Assembly: GCF_013414195.1 (NCBI RefSeq)
Contig: NZ_JAATTV010000013.1
Coordinates: 48,119-112,118 of the forward strand
Source of the DNA: Psychrobacter sp. BI730
GTDB taxonomy: Bacteria > Pseudomonadota > Gammaproteobacteria > Pseudomonadales > Moraxellaceae
Direction of reading: 5' to 3'
DNA: 64,000 bases
Shown: piece after piece, positions 35,013 through 45,073 of the stretch
How the letters are laid out: each line of letters opens with the position of its first letter
How positions within the stretch are numbered: the first letter of the stretch is position 1
Program-made: the position numbers and the translations under genes
The notes under the pieces: generated by a model
Told to the model about the DNA's origin: nothing
The model's database searches: none
The model's input: only the letters and a program-made list of their open reading frames with translations

Positions 35013-36461
35013 CTACTTATAATAATCATCGTTCTTTTTCAGCCACCAGTTCATATTGTCTTGGCGCTTGGCACGAAATGCTTCTAGCTTATGGGCTACG
35101 GACGCATTATGCTGCCGTGCAGTATCGAGCGCAAAAAGAATCGGCACCGAAGACAATACACCAAAGCGTATCTTCGATTTTGGTAAGTTCAGCCCATCGC
35201 CTATATCATCACCAACTAAGGTACGGGTGACACTTGCATTGACCATTTCGACAAAACGTCCACGGCGATTGTCTTCACCCATCAGCTGACGCGGTAAATC
35301 ATGCAATGCCTTTGCCAATGGCTGACCCATCTTAAAGTCTAGCTGCTGTATCGATAGATAGGTATAGAGCCATTCCCAACACGCGGCCTCATCTTTTGGT
35401 AAGCGATCTAAATCAACACCCATCCAATAACTGGCAAGATTCCATAGATGTAAGATACCCTCGGCTTCTTCTGTGCTAATACGTGCGCCCAGCAATCGTA
35501 GACCGCGCATAATCAGTAACGAGAACTGCAAATGGGTGGCAATCATATCGGTTTGATTGATAGGGATGCCCCAATAGTTGGTATTCCAACTGCCGTCAGG
35601 GTTATGATGTTGCTCGGCGTTTGGTATCACGCCTGTAGCAGCATTGCCTTTACCTTTGAGTAAGCTTTGCCGTACCAAAGTATGTATCTGACGTACTTGG
35701 ATCGATTGGCGCCAGCCCTCAGAGCCAATAGCTAATACTTGCTCAATAGGTTTATTCTGATTAACTGTGCTCATATTAGAGGAGGGGTGTTCAGACACAG
35801 CCAAGATATAGGCATAAGTACGCATCAATCGAGGTAGCGCATCGTGCATCAGTGCGCCCGTCTGAATGAGCGGTAACGAGAGGGCAGGAATGCTATAGCC
35901 TGCCATTAGAGCAACGTTACGCAATAGCCAAATGAGCATCAATGGATAGCGCCGATAGGCAACCGCGCCTATCTGAGCAAGCTTTGGGTCGAACCAGTCA
36001 GGATAGCTGCTAAACTGCTCAGTGAGCGCGCTAAATGATGGATGGTTTACAAGGTCCTTGTTTACAAGATAATTGCTTGCAGGATTATTGTTTAAACTAT
36101 CGCCAAGAATAGTATGCTGTAAAGGCTTTGCAAACTTTATACTTTGAGCAGCTAGCGCGTCTGCAAGCGGATCGCCAATATCATAACCTGCCACTATCTC
36201 ATCAAGTAGAGCAGGCGAGATCGTAAAATCTTTTGGCAATAGATAACGTTTAATGCGTTTTAAAACCTGCAAATCACTATGGTCATCGATAGCAGTGGTA
36301 CGTCCATGACGCTGATAAGCGTTCGATGATTGAGCATTCGATGATTGAGCATTCGATGATTGAGCATTCGATGATTGAGCATTCGATGATTGAGCATTCG
36401 ATGATTGAAAGTCAGGTTTGTCAGTTGGAGTACTTGCCGTATTGATGATTTTCTTATCCAT
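35013..36461 (-). CDS. MpaB/DUF2236-family oxygenase-like protein
   Basis: This is a 482-residue protein of the DUF2236 family that includes latex-clearing protein and MpaB, haem-dependent oxygenases. Diagnostic pieces: TGALMHDALPRLMRTYAYILAVSE near residue 200, GWRQSIQVRQIHTLVRQSLL near 250, and PINQTDMIATHLQFSLLIMRGLRLLG near 300, which supply the His/Arg/Thr positions of the family. No signal peptide is seen. Residues 22-53 are six QSSNA repeats encoded by a 15-bp tandem array, and the whole first 55 residues look disordered. I choose the ATG at 36461. A TTG three codons earlier is possible. The natural substrate is unknown. Confidence 0.82.
   Translation of the reverse strand: MDKKIINTASTPTDKPDFQSSNAQSSNAQSSNAQSSNAQSSNAQSSNAYQRHGRTTAIDDHSDLQVLKRIKRYLLPKDFTISPALLDEIVAGYDIGDPLADALAAQSIKFAKPLQHTILGDSLNNNPASNYLVNKDLVNHPSFSALTEQFSSYPDWFDPKLAQIGAVAYRRYPLMLIWLLRNVALMAGYSIPALSLPLIQTGALMHDALPRLMRTYAYILAVSEHPSSNMSTVNQNKPIEQVLAIGSEGWRQSIQVRQIHTLVRQSLLKGKGNAATGVIPNAEQHHNPDGSWNTNYWGIPINQTDMIATHLQFSLLIMRGLRLLGARISTEEAEGILHLWNLASYWMGVDLDRLPKDEAACWEWLYTYLSIQQLDFKMGQPLAKALHDLPRQLMGEDNRRGRFVEMVNASVTRTLVGDDIGDGLNLPKSKIRFGVLSSVPILFALDTARQHNASVAHKLEAFRAKRQDNMNWWLKKNDDYYK
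36321..36410 (-). repeat. Six tandem 15-bp repeats inside the MpaB-like gene
   Basis: Six head-to-tail copies of a 15-bp unit (ATTCGATGATTGAGC on the plus strand) are nearly identical. Only the first base of the first copy and the last bases of the final copy differ. Each encodes QSSNA, so copy-number change keeps the frame and would alter only the length of a disordered N-terminal segment. Confidence 0.95.
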
Positions 36462-36538
36462 AGTTATCAAGTACCATTTTCAGAGTTAGAACGTGCCTTA
36501 GCGCGTAAAACTTGCATTGCGTCAGCTTCGCACCCCAG

Positions 36539-37141
36539 TTATTCGTAAAAATTACTGGATTGGTTCAATAAATCTAATTGCTGCTGTGTTATTCGGATGC
36601 GGCGTTTGGTATCACGAATCTCATCAGATAGAGATAGCAGCCGTGCACGGGCTTCTTTTTCATTAGAAAAGTCTAGCATTTCACCATTTTCTAGCTTATC
36701 GAATTCTGATTGATAAGTATCTAGGAGGCGATTGTCTTTGTCTAACTGACTGTCTAAGGTGTAATAATCTAGCCCTTTTTGATTAGCCGCTTGCAATGTA
36801 TTGGCCATAGTGATCGGGCAAACATTGTTTAACTGACGACCACGTCTGCCAATGTTATAGGCATTATTGATGGTGCAGTATTGTTGCAGACCAAGTTTAC
36901 GACCGCGCTCCCATGCTTGATAGTCAGGGGCGACGCTGGCTTTGGCACAGGCTTTTGTATGAGATGCTAAGCGGTCTGAATGGTAACCTGCTACGCCATC
37001 GTTATAGCCGATAGCCTGCCAGTCACCGACGAGACATTCCTGCTTGGAGAGTGTTGCACAGCCTGCTAGCAGATAAATACTACCGAACACAGATAACCCT
37101 AATGCCAGTTGACGTACAACGCGGTGTATAGGTCGGTACAT
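36539..37141 (-). CDS. DUF2799 lipoprotein
   Basis: This is a 200-residue predicted lipoprotein. The signal segment ends in the lipobox LLAGC with Cys28, and the next residues (ATLSK) lack the Asp retention signal, so an outer-membrane location is likely. The DUF2799 pattern WQAIGYNDGVAGYHSDRLASHTKACAKA near residues 42-70 and QAWERGRKLGLQQYC...NAYNIGRRG follow, then a C-terminal coiled coil (residues about 140-190) rich in Leu and charged residues. Function is unknown. GGAG lies 6 nt before the ATG. It lies about 70 bp after the MpaB-like gene's start on the same strand, so it is its upstream neighbour and may be cotranscribed with it. Confidence 0.85.
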   Translation of the reverse strand: MYRPIHRVVRQLALGLSVFGSIYLLAGCATLSKQECLVGDWQAIGYNDGVAGYHSDRLASHTKACAKASVAPDYQAWERGRKLGLQQYCTINNAYNIGRRGRQLNNVCPITMANTLQAANQKGLDYYTLDSQLDKDNRLLDTYQSEFDKLENGEMLDFSNEKEARARLLSLSDEIRDTKRRIRITQQQLDLLNQSSNFYE

Positions 37142-37294
37142 GGTTAGCTCCGATAGCTGTAATAATTATGATAACGATAATAACTATGAACACAAATAAA
37201 TGATGCTAGCAATTAATCACATTATGCAGCTTTGTCATTGATTGTTAGGACACTTACAGATATCTCGTTAACGCATATATAAACAAAATAGAGC

Positions 37295-37337
37295 AGCTTA
37301 TAAGTGGCATCAACATTAAGCAGTACCATTATAAGCT
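37295..37337 (-). terminator. Inverted repeat downstream of nhaA, possible terminator
   Basis: The arms AGCTTATAA (37295-37303) and TTATAAGCT (37329-37337) lie just beyond the nhaA stop, and a T-rich stretch follows on the minus strand. The loop is long (25 nt), so it is a moderate candidate. Confidence 0.4.
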
Positions 37338-37350
37338 ACTCTACGTTTCA

Positions 37351-38553
37351 TTAATGTGGACGAGTCAAATCGACCGATGTACCGCTAGCATTGTCTTTCA
37401 AGCTCATTTTTAGCATGATGTAACCTGCGATACCAGAGACGATTGAACCCATGATAATACCCAAGCGCTCATCAAACATAGTGGTGTCGCCAGCGAACGC
37501 CAAGCCACCGATGAACAAACTCATGGTAAAGCCGACGCCGCATAATAGGGCTGCGCCGTAGATTTGCTTATAGTCCATACCTTTTGGCATGGTTGAGATA
37601 CCAAGCTTAAAGATTAGCCAGCACATAATCATGACGCCTAGCTGTTTACCAATAAACAAACCAGCGGCAATACCTAGCGGTACTGAGTGGAATAATTCGG
37701 CAAAACCTGCGCCTTCGAGCGAGATACCCGAGTTGGCAAAAGCAAAGATTGGCAAAATACCAAAGGCGACGGTATTGTGTAGATCGTGCTCTAGCTCTTC
37801 AAGCGGAGAGTGCTCAGGATCAGTGCGGTCGAACATCGGAATAAACAGTGCTAGTACCACACCTGCCAATGTTGCATGGATACCAGACTTGAGTACGGCA
37901 ATCCACATGATCAGACCAATGAGTAGATAGGGCGTGATGTTGGTAACGTTACGGCGATTAAGAACATATAAGAACGGCAAACATAGACCAGCTACTGCTA
38001 ATGATTCTAGCGACAACTCACTGGTGTAAAACAAAGCGATAATCAGAATCGCACCGATGTCATCGAAGATAGCAATAGAGACTAAGAAAACCTTCAAAGA
38101 GTTAGGTACACGGTTACCTAAAAGACTCAAAATACCGAGTGCAAACGCAATATCTGTCGCAGCAGGAATGGCCCAACCTTTCCAAAACTCAGGCTCATTG
38201 TAGTTAAAGAGCAGATAGACAATCGCTGGCATAATCATACCGCCAAGTGCAGCCCCTGCTGGCAGTATTATTTGCTTGACGTTGGACAGCTCACCGATGA
38301 GTACTTCACGCTTAAGCTCTAATCCAACCAAGAAAAAGAAAACCGCCATCAGACCATCGTTGATCCAGTGATGAGCGTCTTTGGCAATCGCAAACTCACC
38401 AATCTGAATGGCGACTGGTGCATGAATAAAACCTTCATACCAAACATTAAGAGGGGAATTGGCAATGATCATTGCAGCAATGGCAGCCAATGCTAAGACG
38501 ATACCGCCTGCTGCCTCAAATTCAAAAAATGCTTTAATCCTTCGTATTGCCAT
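37351..38553 (-). CDS. nhaA: Na+/H+ antiporter NhaA
   Basis: NhaA exchanges two protons for one sodium ion at the inner membrane and is central to salt and alkaline-pH tolerance. The 400-residue protein has about 12 helices and the family core: [23 protein letters not shown] near residue 115, which holds the paired sodium-site aspartates together with the [14 protein letters not shown] segment (Asp-Asp), plus [21 protein letters not shown]. The ATG at 38553 is preferred because GAGGA lies 5 nt upstream. A TTG 42 nt earlier is less likely. It is divergent from a TauE/SafE gene. A marine or saline habitat would fit. Confidence 0.95.
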   Translation of the reverse strand: MAIRRIKAFFEFEAAGGIVLALAAIAAMIIANSPLNVWYEGFIHAPVAIQIGEFAIAKDAHHWINDGLMAVFFFLVGLELKREVLIGELSNVKQIILPAGAALGGMIMPAIVYLLFNYNEPEFWKGWAIPAATDIAFALGILSLLGNRVPNSLKVFLVSIAIFDDIGAILIIALFYTSELSLESLAVAGLCLPFLYVLNRRNVTNITPYLLIGLIMWIAVLKSGIHATLAGVVLALFIPMFDRTDPEHSPLEELEHDLHNTVAFGILPIFAFANSGISLEGAGFAELFHSVPLGIAAGLFIGKQLGVMIMCWLIFKLGISTMPKGMDYKQIYGAALLCGVGFTMSLFIGGLAFAGDTTMFDERLGIIMGSIVSGIAGYIMLKMSLKDNASGTSVDLTRPH

Positions 38554-39018
38554 ATCATCCTCATTCGCTAAATACAATTTACTAAATAACCTCAAATATC
38601 CATCAATGTCTGCGCTACCTATAATTTTGAGGTAGCAAATAGACAGAAACAGTTTCTCATACTCTTATCAATATAGACAACAAAATACGTTGAGCCAGTG
38701 CCAACGGTCTACTTTTTTATATTCACAATAGCAATATTATAAAGAGGATTTGACGAGCACAATAGTTGTAAGTCGTTACATCTTTTTAATCAGTCGCTAT
38801 TCGGCTGAGCATATTTAGAACGTTATTAGACAAATTTAGCAGACTTTGTTACGTTTTTGGCTTTTTTTATGGTTTTATCTTTATAATGAGCAGCGCTGTG
38901 CGACGTGTCATTATTTCTTTTGCTAGCACTGGTAAGCTGTCAGCTTATCGATAATGATATTTTAGCCTTATCTCATAACTCCTTTTTCTCTTCTTATCAT
39001 ATTTTGCAGGTCAGTGTC
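38554..39018. other. Divergent promoter region of nhaA and the TauE/SafE gene
   Basis: This is 465 bp with no supported gene. It contains a perfect 15-bp palindrome, TAAGCTG-T-CAGCTTA, at 38933-38947, 72 bp before the plus-strand start. An in-frame GTG start at 38905 would add 38 residues to the TauE/SafE protein, but it has no ribosome site. Confidence 0.45.
38933..38947. promoter_or_regulatory. Perfect 15-bp palindrome upstream of the TauE/SafE gene
   Basis: TAAGCTG and CAGCTTA flank a single T. The symmetry and position between divergent genes fit a dimeric repressor operator. The binding protein is unknown. Confidence 0.35.
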
Positions 39019-39774
39019 ATGGACTTAACTTTCTCGTTAGAGATTATTTTAATGCTTACTGCGGTGGCCGCATTGGCAGGATTTATTGATGCTATCGCTG
39101 GCGGCGGCGGGTTGTTGACTATCCCCGCTATGCTACTGGCCAATATCCCGCCAGTATTGACGCTCGGTACCAATAAACTGCAAGCGGCATCAGGCGCACT
39201 AGCGGCGTCTATTACTATGATTAGAAAAGGAGTCGTCAAACCGCAACGAATCAAAGTAGCTATCATTGCCGCTTTTATTGGTTCCGTTATCGGTACCATC
39301 GCTGTACAGATGTCGCCACCTGACTTGCTTGAAAAGGTGATTCCGTTTTTAATCGCGGCTATCGGTATCTATACATTATTTGCCCCTAGATTAGGTGAAG
39401 TAGAGGCTGCACCGCGTATCTCAGAGAGTAAGTGGCAAAAAGTCGTGGCACCGTTGATTGGTTTTTATGATGGTTATATTGGTCCAGGTACTGGTATGTT
39501 TTTTGCGCTTGGCAATGTGGCATTACGTGGTCGTCAAATTATCGAAGCGACAGGTGCGGCAAAAGTATTGAACTTATCGACCAATATTGGCTCGCTAATT
39601 TTCTTTATTTTGGGTGGTAACGTACTGTGGAAAGTGGGGCTAGCGATGATGGTTGGACAAACCATCGGTGCCTATTTTGGCTCACATATGGTAGTTAAAG
39701 GCGGTAGCAAATTGATTCGTCCAGTGATTGTACTGGTCTGTCTGGCAATGTTGACCAAGTACGTGTTTGGCTAA
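39019..39774 (+). CDS. TauE/SafE-family membrane exporter, first copy
   Basis: This is a 251-residue membrane protein (from the ATG at 39019) with about eight helices. The TauE/SafE signature is present: AGFIDAIAGGGGLLTIPAMLLANIPPVLTLGTNKLQAASGALAASI near residues 17-62, and GFYDGYIGPGTGMFFALG near 148-165. Members export sulfite, sulfoacetate or similar small organic acids, but the substrate here is unknown. The upstream GTG frame extension is rejected as the family normally starts near this ATG. A terminator follows. A related but different family member is at 47.4 kb. Confidence 0.88.
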   Translation: MDLTFSLEIILMLTAVAALAGFIDAIAGGGGLLTIPAMLLANIPPVLTLGTNKLQAASGALAASITMIRKGVVKPQRIKVAIIAAFIGSVIGTIAVQMSPPDLLEKVIPFLIAAIGIYTLFAPRLGEVEAAPRISESKWQKVVAPLIGFYDGYIGPGTGMFFALGNVALRGRQIIEATGAAKVLNLSTNIGSLIFFILGGNVLWKVGLAMMVGQTIGAYFGSHMVVKGGSKLIRPVIVLVCLAMLTKYVFG

Positions 39775-39826
39775 TTAGTTGTTGATAGAACCGTATCAAC
39801 CATTATTATTTACTGATTATTGATCA

Positions 39827-39863
39827 TAAAAAAACCTCAGCCAATTTGACTGAGGTTTTTTAT
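39827..39863. terminator. Bidirectional terminator
   Basis: AAAAAAACCTCAG pairs with CTGAGGTTTTTTA around a short loop. It lies between the convergent TauE/SafE and symporter genes. Confidence 0.9.
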
Positions 39864-39892
39864 TTTATGCACTTCTATCTAGCAAGCGTGGG

Positions 39893-41269
39893 TTAGCGGC
39901 GACGATCGACATCATCGTATTCACTACCCATGATGCCATCACTAAAGACTTCAGAGAACTCACGCTCATTGTCTTCATCGATATGACCATCAAATACATC
40001 TTTTGCACCAGCGTTAGGATCGTTGTAAATAGCCAGATCCATTTTGCCTTCTGATTTTGCCACGATAGTAGTAACAGCAGCATCACCACCGACGTTTACA
40101 GCAGTACGTAGCATATCAAGAATACGATCCACACCCAAGATTAGACCAATACCTTCGATTGGTAGACCCACTTGAGCAAATACCATAGATAGCATGATTA
40201 GACCAACACCAGGCACACCAGCCGTACCAACAGACGCCAGTACTGACATCAAGATGACGGTTAAGTATTCGGTCACGCCCAAATCAATGCCGTAAATGTT
40301 GGCAATAAAGATGGTCGCAGTACCCTGCATGATAGCCGTACCATCCATATTGATGGTAGCACCAAAAGGAACAGTGAACGACGCAACTGAGTTGTTTACA
40401 CCCATACGCTTGGTAACCGTACGCAAGGTAATAGGAATCGTCGCGTTTGAGCTTGAGGTACTAAAAGCAAAGATCTGTACTTCACGCATTTTTGCCAAGA
40501 ACGTCTTGATAGACAGGCCTGAAGACACTTTAAGTACAATCATCATGGTGATAAAGAAGTGGAAGGCCAATGAACCGACCAATACCGCAACATAACCGAG
40601 TAGTGACCAAATCAAGTCTAAACCTAGCTCTGCCATTGCTTTGGTTAATAGAGCAAATACACCATATGGTGCAAGGTTCATGATGATCGTGACCATCTTT
40701 AAGATAACTTCGTTGATTAGCTCTAGGCTCTGCACTAAGCCTTTGGCAGGTTTACCGACCATCAAGATACTGACGCCGATCAAAATAGCAAAGAAGATGA
40801 TCGATAACATATCGCCATTTGCCATCGCGCTGATGGGGTTCGATGGGATAATGTTAGAGAACACATCAAGTAGAGGCGGCGCTGACGCAGCTTCAAACTC
40901 GGCTTCCGTTCCGATATTCATGCCTTTACCGATACCGAATAGCGAGCCAAGACCAATTGCAGTCGCAATAGCGAGTGCAGTGGTTATCATATAAATAATG
41001 AACGTTTTGGTACCAATACGTCCAAGTAGGCGAATATCACCAATACCGCATACACCGCAAATCAGTGAGATAAGCACCAAAGGTACGACCAACATTTTTA
41101 GCGAGTTGACAAATAGTTTACCAACAATGGCAAGGAAGCCATTGGTGATGTAAGTATTAACAAAGCTACCTTCGCCGTTCAATCCTGAGTAGTTTAGAAA
41201 TAGGCCCAGTCCAATACCGAGCACCATGGCAACAATGATCTTGCCCGTCAGTCCCAAATTCTTCCACAT
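39893..41269 (-). CDS. Dicarboxylate/amino acid:cation symporter (DAACS family)
   Basis: This is a 458-residue inner-membrane transporter that takes up dicarboxylates such as succinate, or glutamate/aspartate, with protons or sodium. The DAACS motifs are intact: FAFSTSSSNATIPITLR near residue 270 (Ser-rich hairpin), ATINMDGTAIMQGTATIFIANIYG near 306-330, and GLILGVDRILDMLRTAVNVGGDAAVTTIVAKSEGK near 378-412. The last 45 residues are acidic and polar, longer than GltP or DctA. AAGGATATGAATT precedes the ATG. Which of the family substrates it prefers cannot be read here. Confidence 0.92.
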   Translation of the reverse strand: MWKNLGLTGKIIVAMVLGIGLGLFLNYSGLNGEGSFVNTYITNGFLAIVGKLFVNSLKMLVVPLVLISLICGVCGIGDIRLLGRIGTKTFIIYMITTALAIATAIGLGSLFGIGKGMNIGTEAEFEAASAPPLLDVFSNIIPSNPISAMANGDMLSIIFFAILIGVSILMVGKPAKGLVQSLELINEVILKMVTIIMNLAPYGVFALLTKAMAELGLDLIWSLLGYVAVLVGSLAFHFFITMMIVLKVSSGLSIKTFLAKMREVQIFAFSTSSSNATIPITLRTVTKRMGVNNSVASFTVPFGATINMDGTAIMQGTATIFIANIYGIDLGVTEYLTVILMSVLASVGTAGVPGVGLIMLSMVFAQVGLPIEGIGLILGVDRILDMLRTAVNVGGDAAVTTIVAKSEGKMDLAIYNDPNAGAKDVFDGHIDEDNEREFSEVFSDGIMGSEYDDVDRRR

Positions 41270-41793
41270 AATTCATATCCTTTGTGTGCATAACAGCTTT
41301 ATAGTAAGTGTTCATTAGCCAACATGATTGTACTTATCAGCCTTACTACAAAGCTTGTTATGACTATTAAGTTCCCGTGATTGTCGCTCGATGTCACATT
41401 TTCGTGGACAATATAAAAGAATAGCTAAGGGCACTGCAAGATTTTTTTCTGATTTTATTCTAAATGTACATTCCTCGTTACAACTATGTGCCCATAATAT
41501 AGTCAATATTTATTCTAAACAGTTTGTTTCCCATATGAAACAAAATATTTATGAAAGAGTTTTTAGAGTAAGCGAATATGTCAAACTATTGATATTGAAC
41601 CATTGATTTCAAGTTATCGAAATGCAAAGAAAAGAATAAGACTCATATGATTAATTAAGCTCAAAATTTCCAATAGACCAAAAAAAGCCAGACTATCGTT
41701 TATAAATAGTCTGGCTAATAAAAAGTAAAAGTTTTACTATAAAATCTAATAATACTGAGTTTCTAATAGCAATATTAAAAACAGCATAGACCG
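41270..41793. other. Intergenic region upstream of the symporter gene
   Basis: This is 524 bp with no supported gene. A 71-codon plus-strand frame at 41391-41606 lacks a ribosome site and protein-like features. A fadE terminator lies at 41681-41720. The rest should hold the symporter promoter. Confidence 0.45.
41681..41720 (-). terminator. Rho-independent terminator of fadE
   Basis: AGCCAGACTAT (41686-41696) pairs with ATAGTCTGGCT (41706-41716). On the minus strand the stem is followed by the complement of the A run, i.e. Ts. Confidence 0.85.
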
Positions 41794-44724
41794 TTAAACC
41801 TTATCGTCTTCTTCACGTAATAAGGATGATTGGCGTTCTAAAGGTTTGATATTATTATCACTTGCTTCAGTATTGATCTCGTCAGGTGGTGTAATATGAC
41901 GATTATGATTATTGCCCATACGCTCGTTAAGATGTGATTCAGCATCACGATGTCGATGATCGAGTGCCTCTACTTCAGGCTCTGACTCTTCAAAATCTGT
42001 CTGCGAATTTACTTCTTTGACAGTATCTTGCTCACTGACCAACTCTACATCGCCATCACTTTCATAACCATGATTAGGATTGGCATCGCCAGTATGGTCG
42101 TCTATATTTGTAGTGCTGTCTAGATCATTAATAGTTGGTTCGTTAGTGGCTAGCTTCTCAACGGCAGATGCATCAGTATCCACAGCGATACCGTTTTTAC
42201 TCTGAGCGTGTCTTTTTAGCTGTGCGTAATCAGTCAGTTGATGAACCGCATTTTCGAGCGCATGTGGATTGTCACGTTCTAGCGCTTCCGATAGATGCTC
42301 GTCAAACGTATCAGTCAATAATGAATCAAAACGCATGGCGTTATATTGAATCAGCACTTCTGCTTCTTCTTCGGTAATGCTGCCATTTTGACTGGCGTGT
42401 ACCACATGGTCTTCAAAGGTTAGACCTTCAAAGCTGTCTTGATGCTCTGCCTTTTTGAATTTCTGCCACAATGGTTCGATTTCGACCAACGTCTGATAAG
42501 TATGTTCCATACGACCAGTCACATCGTCTGCATCGGTATTGTAATAAACCATGGTTTTCAGATAATCGCGGAATGGATTAGCTGAAAAATCATCCATGAA
42601 AGTGTCACCCAATTGACGTTTTAGCTCATCGCTTGCTGGGGTAAAGATACGTCCACTTGGGAAAGTCACAAAGCTAACCACATTTGCTGCCATACGATTC
42701 GGGAAGTTAGCGAAGAATGACACGAAGGCTTCTTGAATCGTATACAAGCTGTTTTGTAGCGCAACTTCGGCATGTAAGCGCTCAGACTCTGACTTACTAC
42801 CATGCTCATAAAACTGCAAAATAGCAGTCGCAATAAATAGATGACTATGAATATCTGCTAAGCGACCAGATAGCATTTCTTTACGCTTTAAGTCCCCTGC
42901 TAGTAGTCCTAATGCCATATCAGCAGTTAGGGCAAAGCTCGCACTTAAACGGTTGACATGTTTGTAGTAGGGACGGGTAAAGGCGTCTGCGAAACTCGGG
43001 GCCTTATCGCTACCACCGATGTAACCTGCGACAAAGGCTTTTGCACCGCGGTTAAACGTGTAGCCCAAATGTTTGAAGAAAAGGGTATCAAATTTTTCAG
43101 TGGCCGCCGCTTTGTCTTCGCTTTGTAGTAACTGAAGCTCGTCGAATAAATAAGGATGACAACGCATCGCACCTTGGCCAAAGATCATGAGTGAGCGGGT
43201 CAAAATGTTGGCGCCTTCGACAGTGATAGAGACAGGAATCGCCTGATAAGGTGTCGCTAAGAAATTACGCGGACCCATTTGCACAGCACGACCACCGACC
43301 ACATCCATACCGTCGTTGACGACGCTACGCATGGTTTCAGTCGCATAGTATTTGGCCATGGCCGTCATAACAGATGGCGTGCCACCTTGGTTTAATCCGC
43401 AAGTGACCAAATGACGGAACGCTTCTAACATATAAGTGTTACTCGCCATACGGCTAGTAGCGTCCTGTACACCTTCAAACTTACCTACGGATATCTTGAA
43501 CTGTTCGCGAACTTTGGCGAATGCGCCGACAGATAGATAGGTCATTTCACTGGCTGATGTCGATAGAGCTGGTAGAGAAATACCACGTCCAACGCCCAAG
43601 CATTCCATCAGCATACGCCAGCCGCGACCAGCGTTTTCGACACCACCGATGATGTAATCTAATGGAATAAAGACGTCTTTGCCATCGACCGTACCATTCA
43701 TAAATGGTGAGCCGATTGGATTGTGACGTGGCCCTGTTACGACACCTCTGTGGTTAGCTGGAACGAGGGCACAAGTAATGCCATAATCGGTTTTTTTAGG
43801 ATTACCAAGCAGACCTTCAGGGTCGTGCATTTTGAATGCTAAGCCAACAACAGTAGCGACAGGTGCTAGGGTAATCCAGCGCTTAGAGAAGTTCATGCGC
43901 AGGCCAAGCACTTGTTCGCCTTCGTGCATACCGTAACAGACCACACCTGTATCAGGAATCGCGCCTGCATCAGAGCCAGCTTCAGGCCCAGTCAAACCAA
44001 AGCAAGGCACTTCATCACCTTTTGCAAGACCTGGCAACCAGCGCTGCTTTTGTTCGTCTGTACCGTAATGCATCAATAGCTCACCAGGGCCGAGCGAGTT
44101 GGGAACCATACAGGTCACAGCGGCAGTCGGCGAGCGCGAAGCGATTTTACTCATTACACGACTTTGCGCATAAGAGCTAAATTCTAAGCCGCCAAATTCT
44201 TTTGGAATGATTAAACCTAAGAACCCATTACTTTTGATAAATTGCCATGCTTCAGGTGATAGGTCTTTATCTTTATGCTGGATTTGCCATTCATCAAGCA
44301 TGGCACATAAGGTTTCTACTTCATTATCGATGAAACTCTGCTCTGCTTCTGAAAGCTGCGGATAAGGATAATTGGCAAAGGTATCCCAGTTCGGCGCACC
44401 CATAAACAGCTCTTTTTCCCACCAACTAGTACCTGCATCGAGCGCTTCACGCTCTGTATCACTCATACTCGGCATCGTACCGCCCAGCGCTTTATAGACA
44501 GGCTTAGTGATTAACGATTGGCGAAGCGGTGCAACGAGTAAGACCAAGCACAGTAGTGCCATTGGTATACCCAAAATGAGCGACCATGGGCTGATAATTG
44601 CGGTGACGATAACCGTAATTAGGGCGACGATGCTACCGGTGACCCGTGATAAGGACAACAAAAGGATGGCCAAGACCACGGCTAACTGAATGATGACTGC
44701 CAAAATAAACAAGCCAATTGCCAT
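41794..44724 (-). CDS. fadE: Acyl-CoA dehydrogenase FadE with acidic C-terminal extension
   Basis: FadE catalyses the first oxidation of acyl-CoA in beta-oxidation, passing electrons through its flavin to the respiratory chain. The 976-residue protein starts with two or three membrane helices (residues about 1-65) as in E. coli FadE, then shows the acyl-CoA dehydrogenase fold: CFGLTGPEAGSDAGAIPD near residue 240, FSKRWITLAPVATVVGLAF, GVGRGISLPALS, and the C-terminal DUF1974-type region. The last 150 residues are acidic, Asp/Glu/Ser/Asn/His-rich and disordered, absent from the E. coli protein (about 814 residues). AAAGGAG sits upstream of the ATG. Confidence 0.93.
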   Translation of the reverse strand: MAIGLFILAVIIQLAVVLAILLLSLSRVTGSIVALITVIVTAIISPWSLILGIPMALLCLVLLVAPLRQSLITKPVYKALGGTMPSMSDTEREALDAGTSWWEKELFMGAPNWDTFANYPYPQLSEAEQSFIDNEVETLCAMLDEWQIQHKDKDLSPEAWQFIKSNGFLGLIIPKEFGGLEFSSYAQSRVMSKIASRSPTAAVTCMVPNSLGPGELLMHYGTDEQKQRWLPGLAKGDEVPCFGLTGPEAGSDAGAIPDTGVVCYGMHEGEQVLGLRMNFSKRWITLAPVATVVGLAFKMHDPEGLLGNPKKTDYGITCALVPANHRGVVTGPRHNPIGSPFMNGTVDGKDVFIPLDYIIGGVENAGRGWRMLMECLGVGRGISLPALSTSASEMTYLSVGAFAKVREQFKISVGKFEGVQDATSRMASNTYMLEAFRHLVTCGLNQGGTPSVMTAMAKYYATETMRSVVNDGMDVVGGRAVQMGPRNFLATPYQAIPVSITVEGANILTRSLMIFGQGAMRCHPYLFDELQLLQSEDKAAATEKFDTLFFKHLGYTFNRGAKAFVAGYIGGSDKAPSFADAFTRPYYKHVNRLSASFALTADMALGLLAGDLKRKEMLSGRLADIHSHLFIATAILQFYEHGSKSESERLHAEVALQNSLYTIQEAFVSFFANFPNRMAANVVSFVTFPSGRIFTPASDELKRQLGDTFMDDFSANPFRDYLKTMVYYNTDADDVTGRMEHTYQTLVEIEPLWQKFKKAEHQDSFEGLTFEDHVVHASQNGSITEEEAEVLIQYNAMRFDSLLTDTFDEHLSEALERDNPHALENAVHQLTDYAQLKRHAQSKNGIAVDTDASAVEKLATNEPTINDLDSTTNIDDHTGDANPNHGYESDGDVELVSEQDTVKEVNSQTDFEESEPEVEALDHRHRDAESHLNERMGNNHNRHITPPDEINTEASDNNIKPLERQSSLLREEDDKV

Positions 44725-45073
44725 GACTATCTCCTTTGAAACGCTGAATAAAAAATGCGAAAAGTACGTAAATGAAAGAGCTAACTATAATTATTTTTTG
44801 TCTTGCCACTTACTGTCTTATAAATATGTCGAATGATTTGTTAATCTCTAAATGCTCGGTTCTACGTCTTTTAAATATCAGTATTAATGGCCTAGTAAGT
44901 AACTGACAAATAAATGACAAGAATGGCTACTAATATGAAACAGTTGTCGATAACTATCAAGAGCCAAAATGCTACGCTCTGTCGATGATATGTATCAAAC
45001 ACAATTGTTTACAGGTTAGTTATATGTCTAGTCGAAACACGTAGCTAGCCATTATCGAAAACTTGTCAAAGAG
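44725..45073. other. Intergenic region between fadE and radC
   Basis: This is 349 bp without a supported gene. It is upstream of fadE on the minus strand and downstream of radC, so it should hold the fadE promoter. No FadR-like operator or terminator could be identified with confidence. Confidence 0.4.

Noticed and set aside
36321..36410. CRISPR-like array
   Set aside because: The repeats are directly adjacent 15-mers with no spacers and lie in a coding frame.
38905..39018. GTG extension of the first TauE/SafE protein
   Set aside because: No ribosome site and the family starts near the ATG at 39019.
41391..41606. 71-codon plus-strand frame in the symporter leader
   Set aside because: No ribosome site, no recognisable protein pattern, AT-rich gap.
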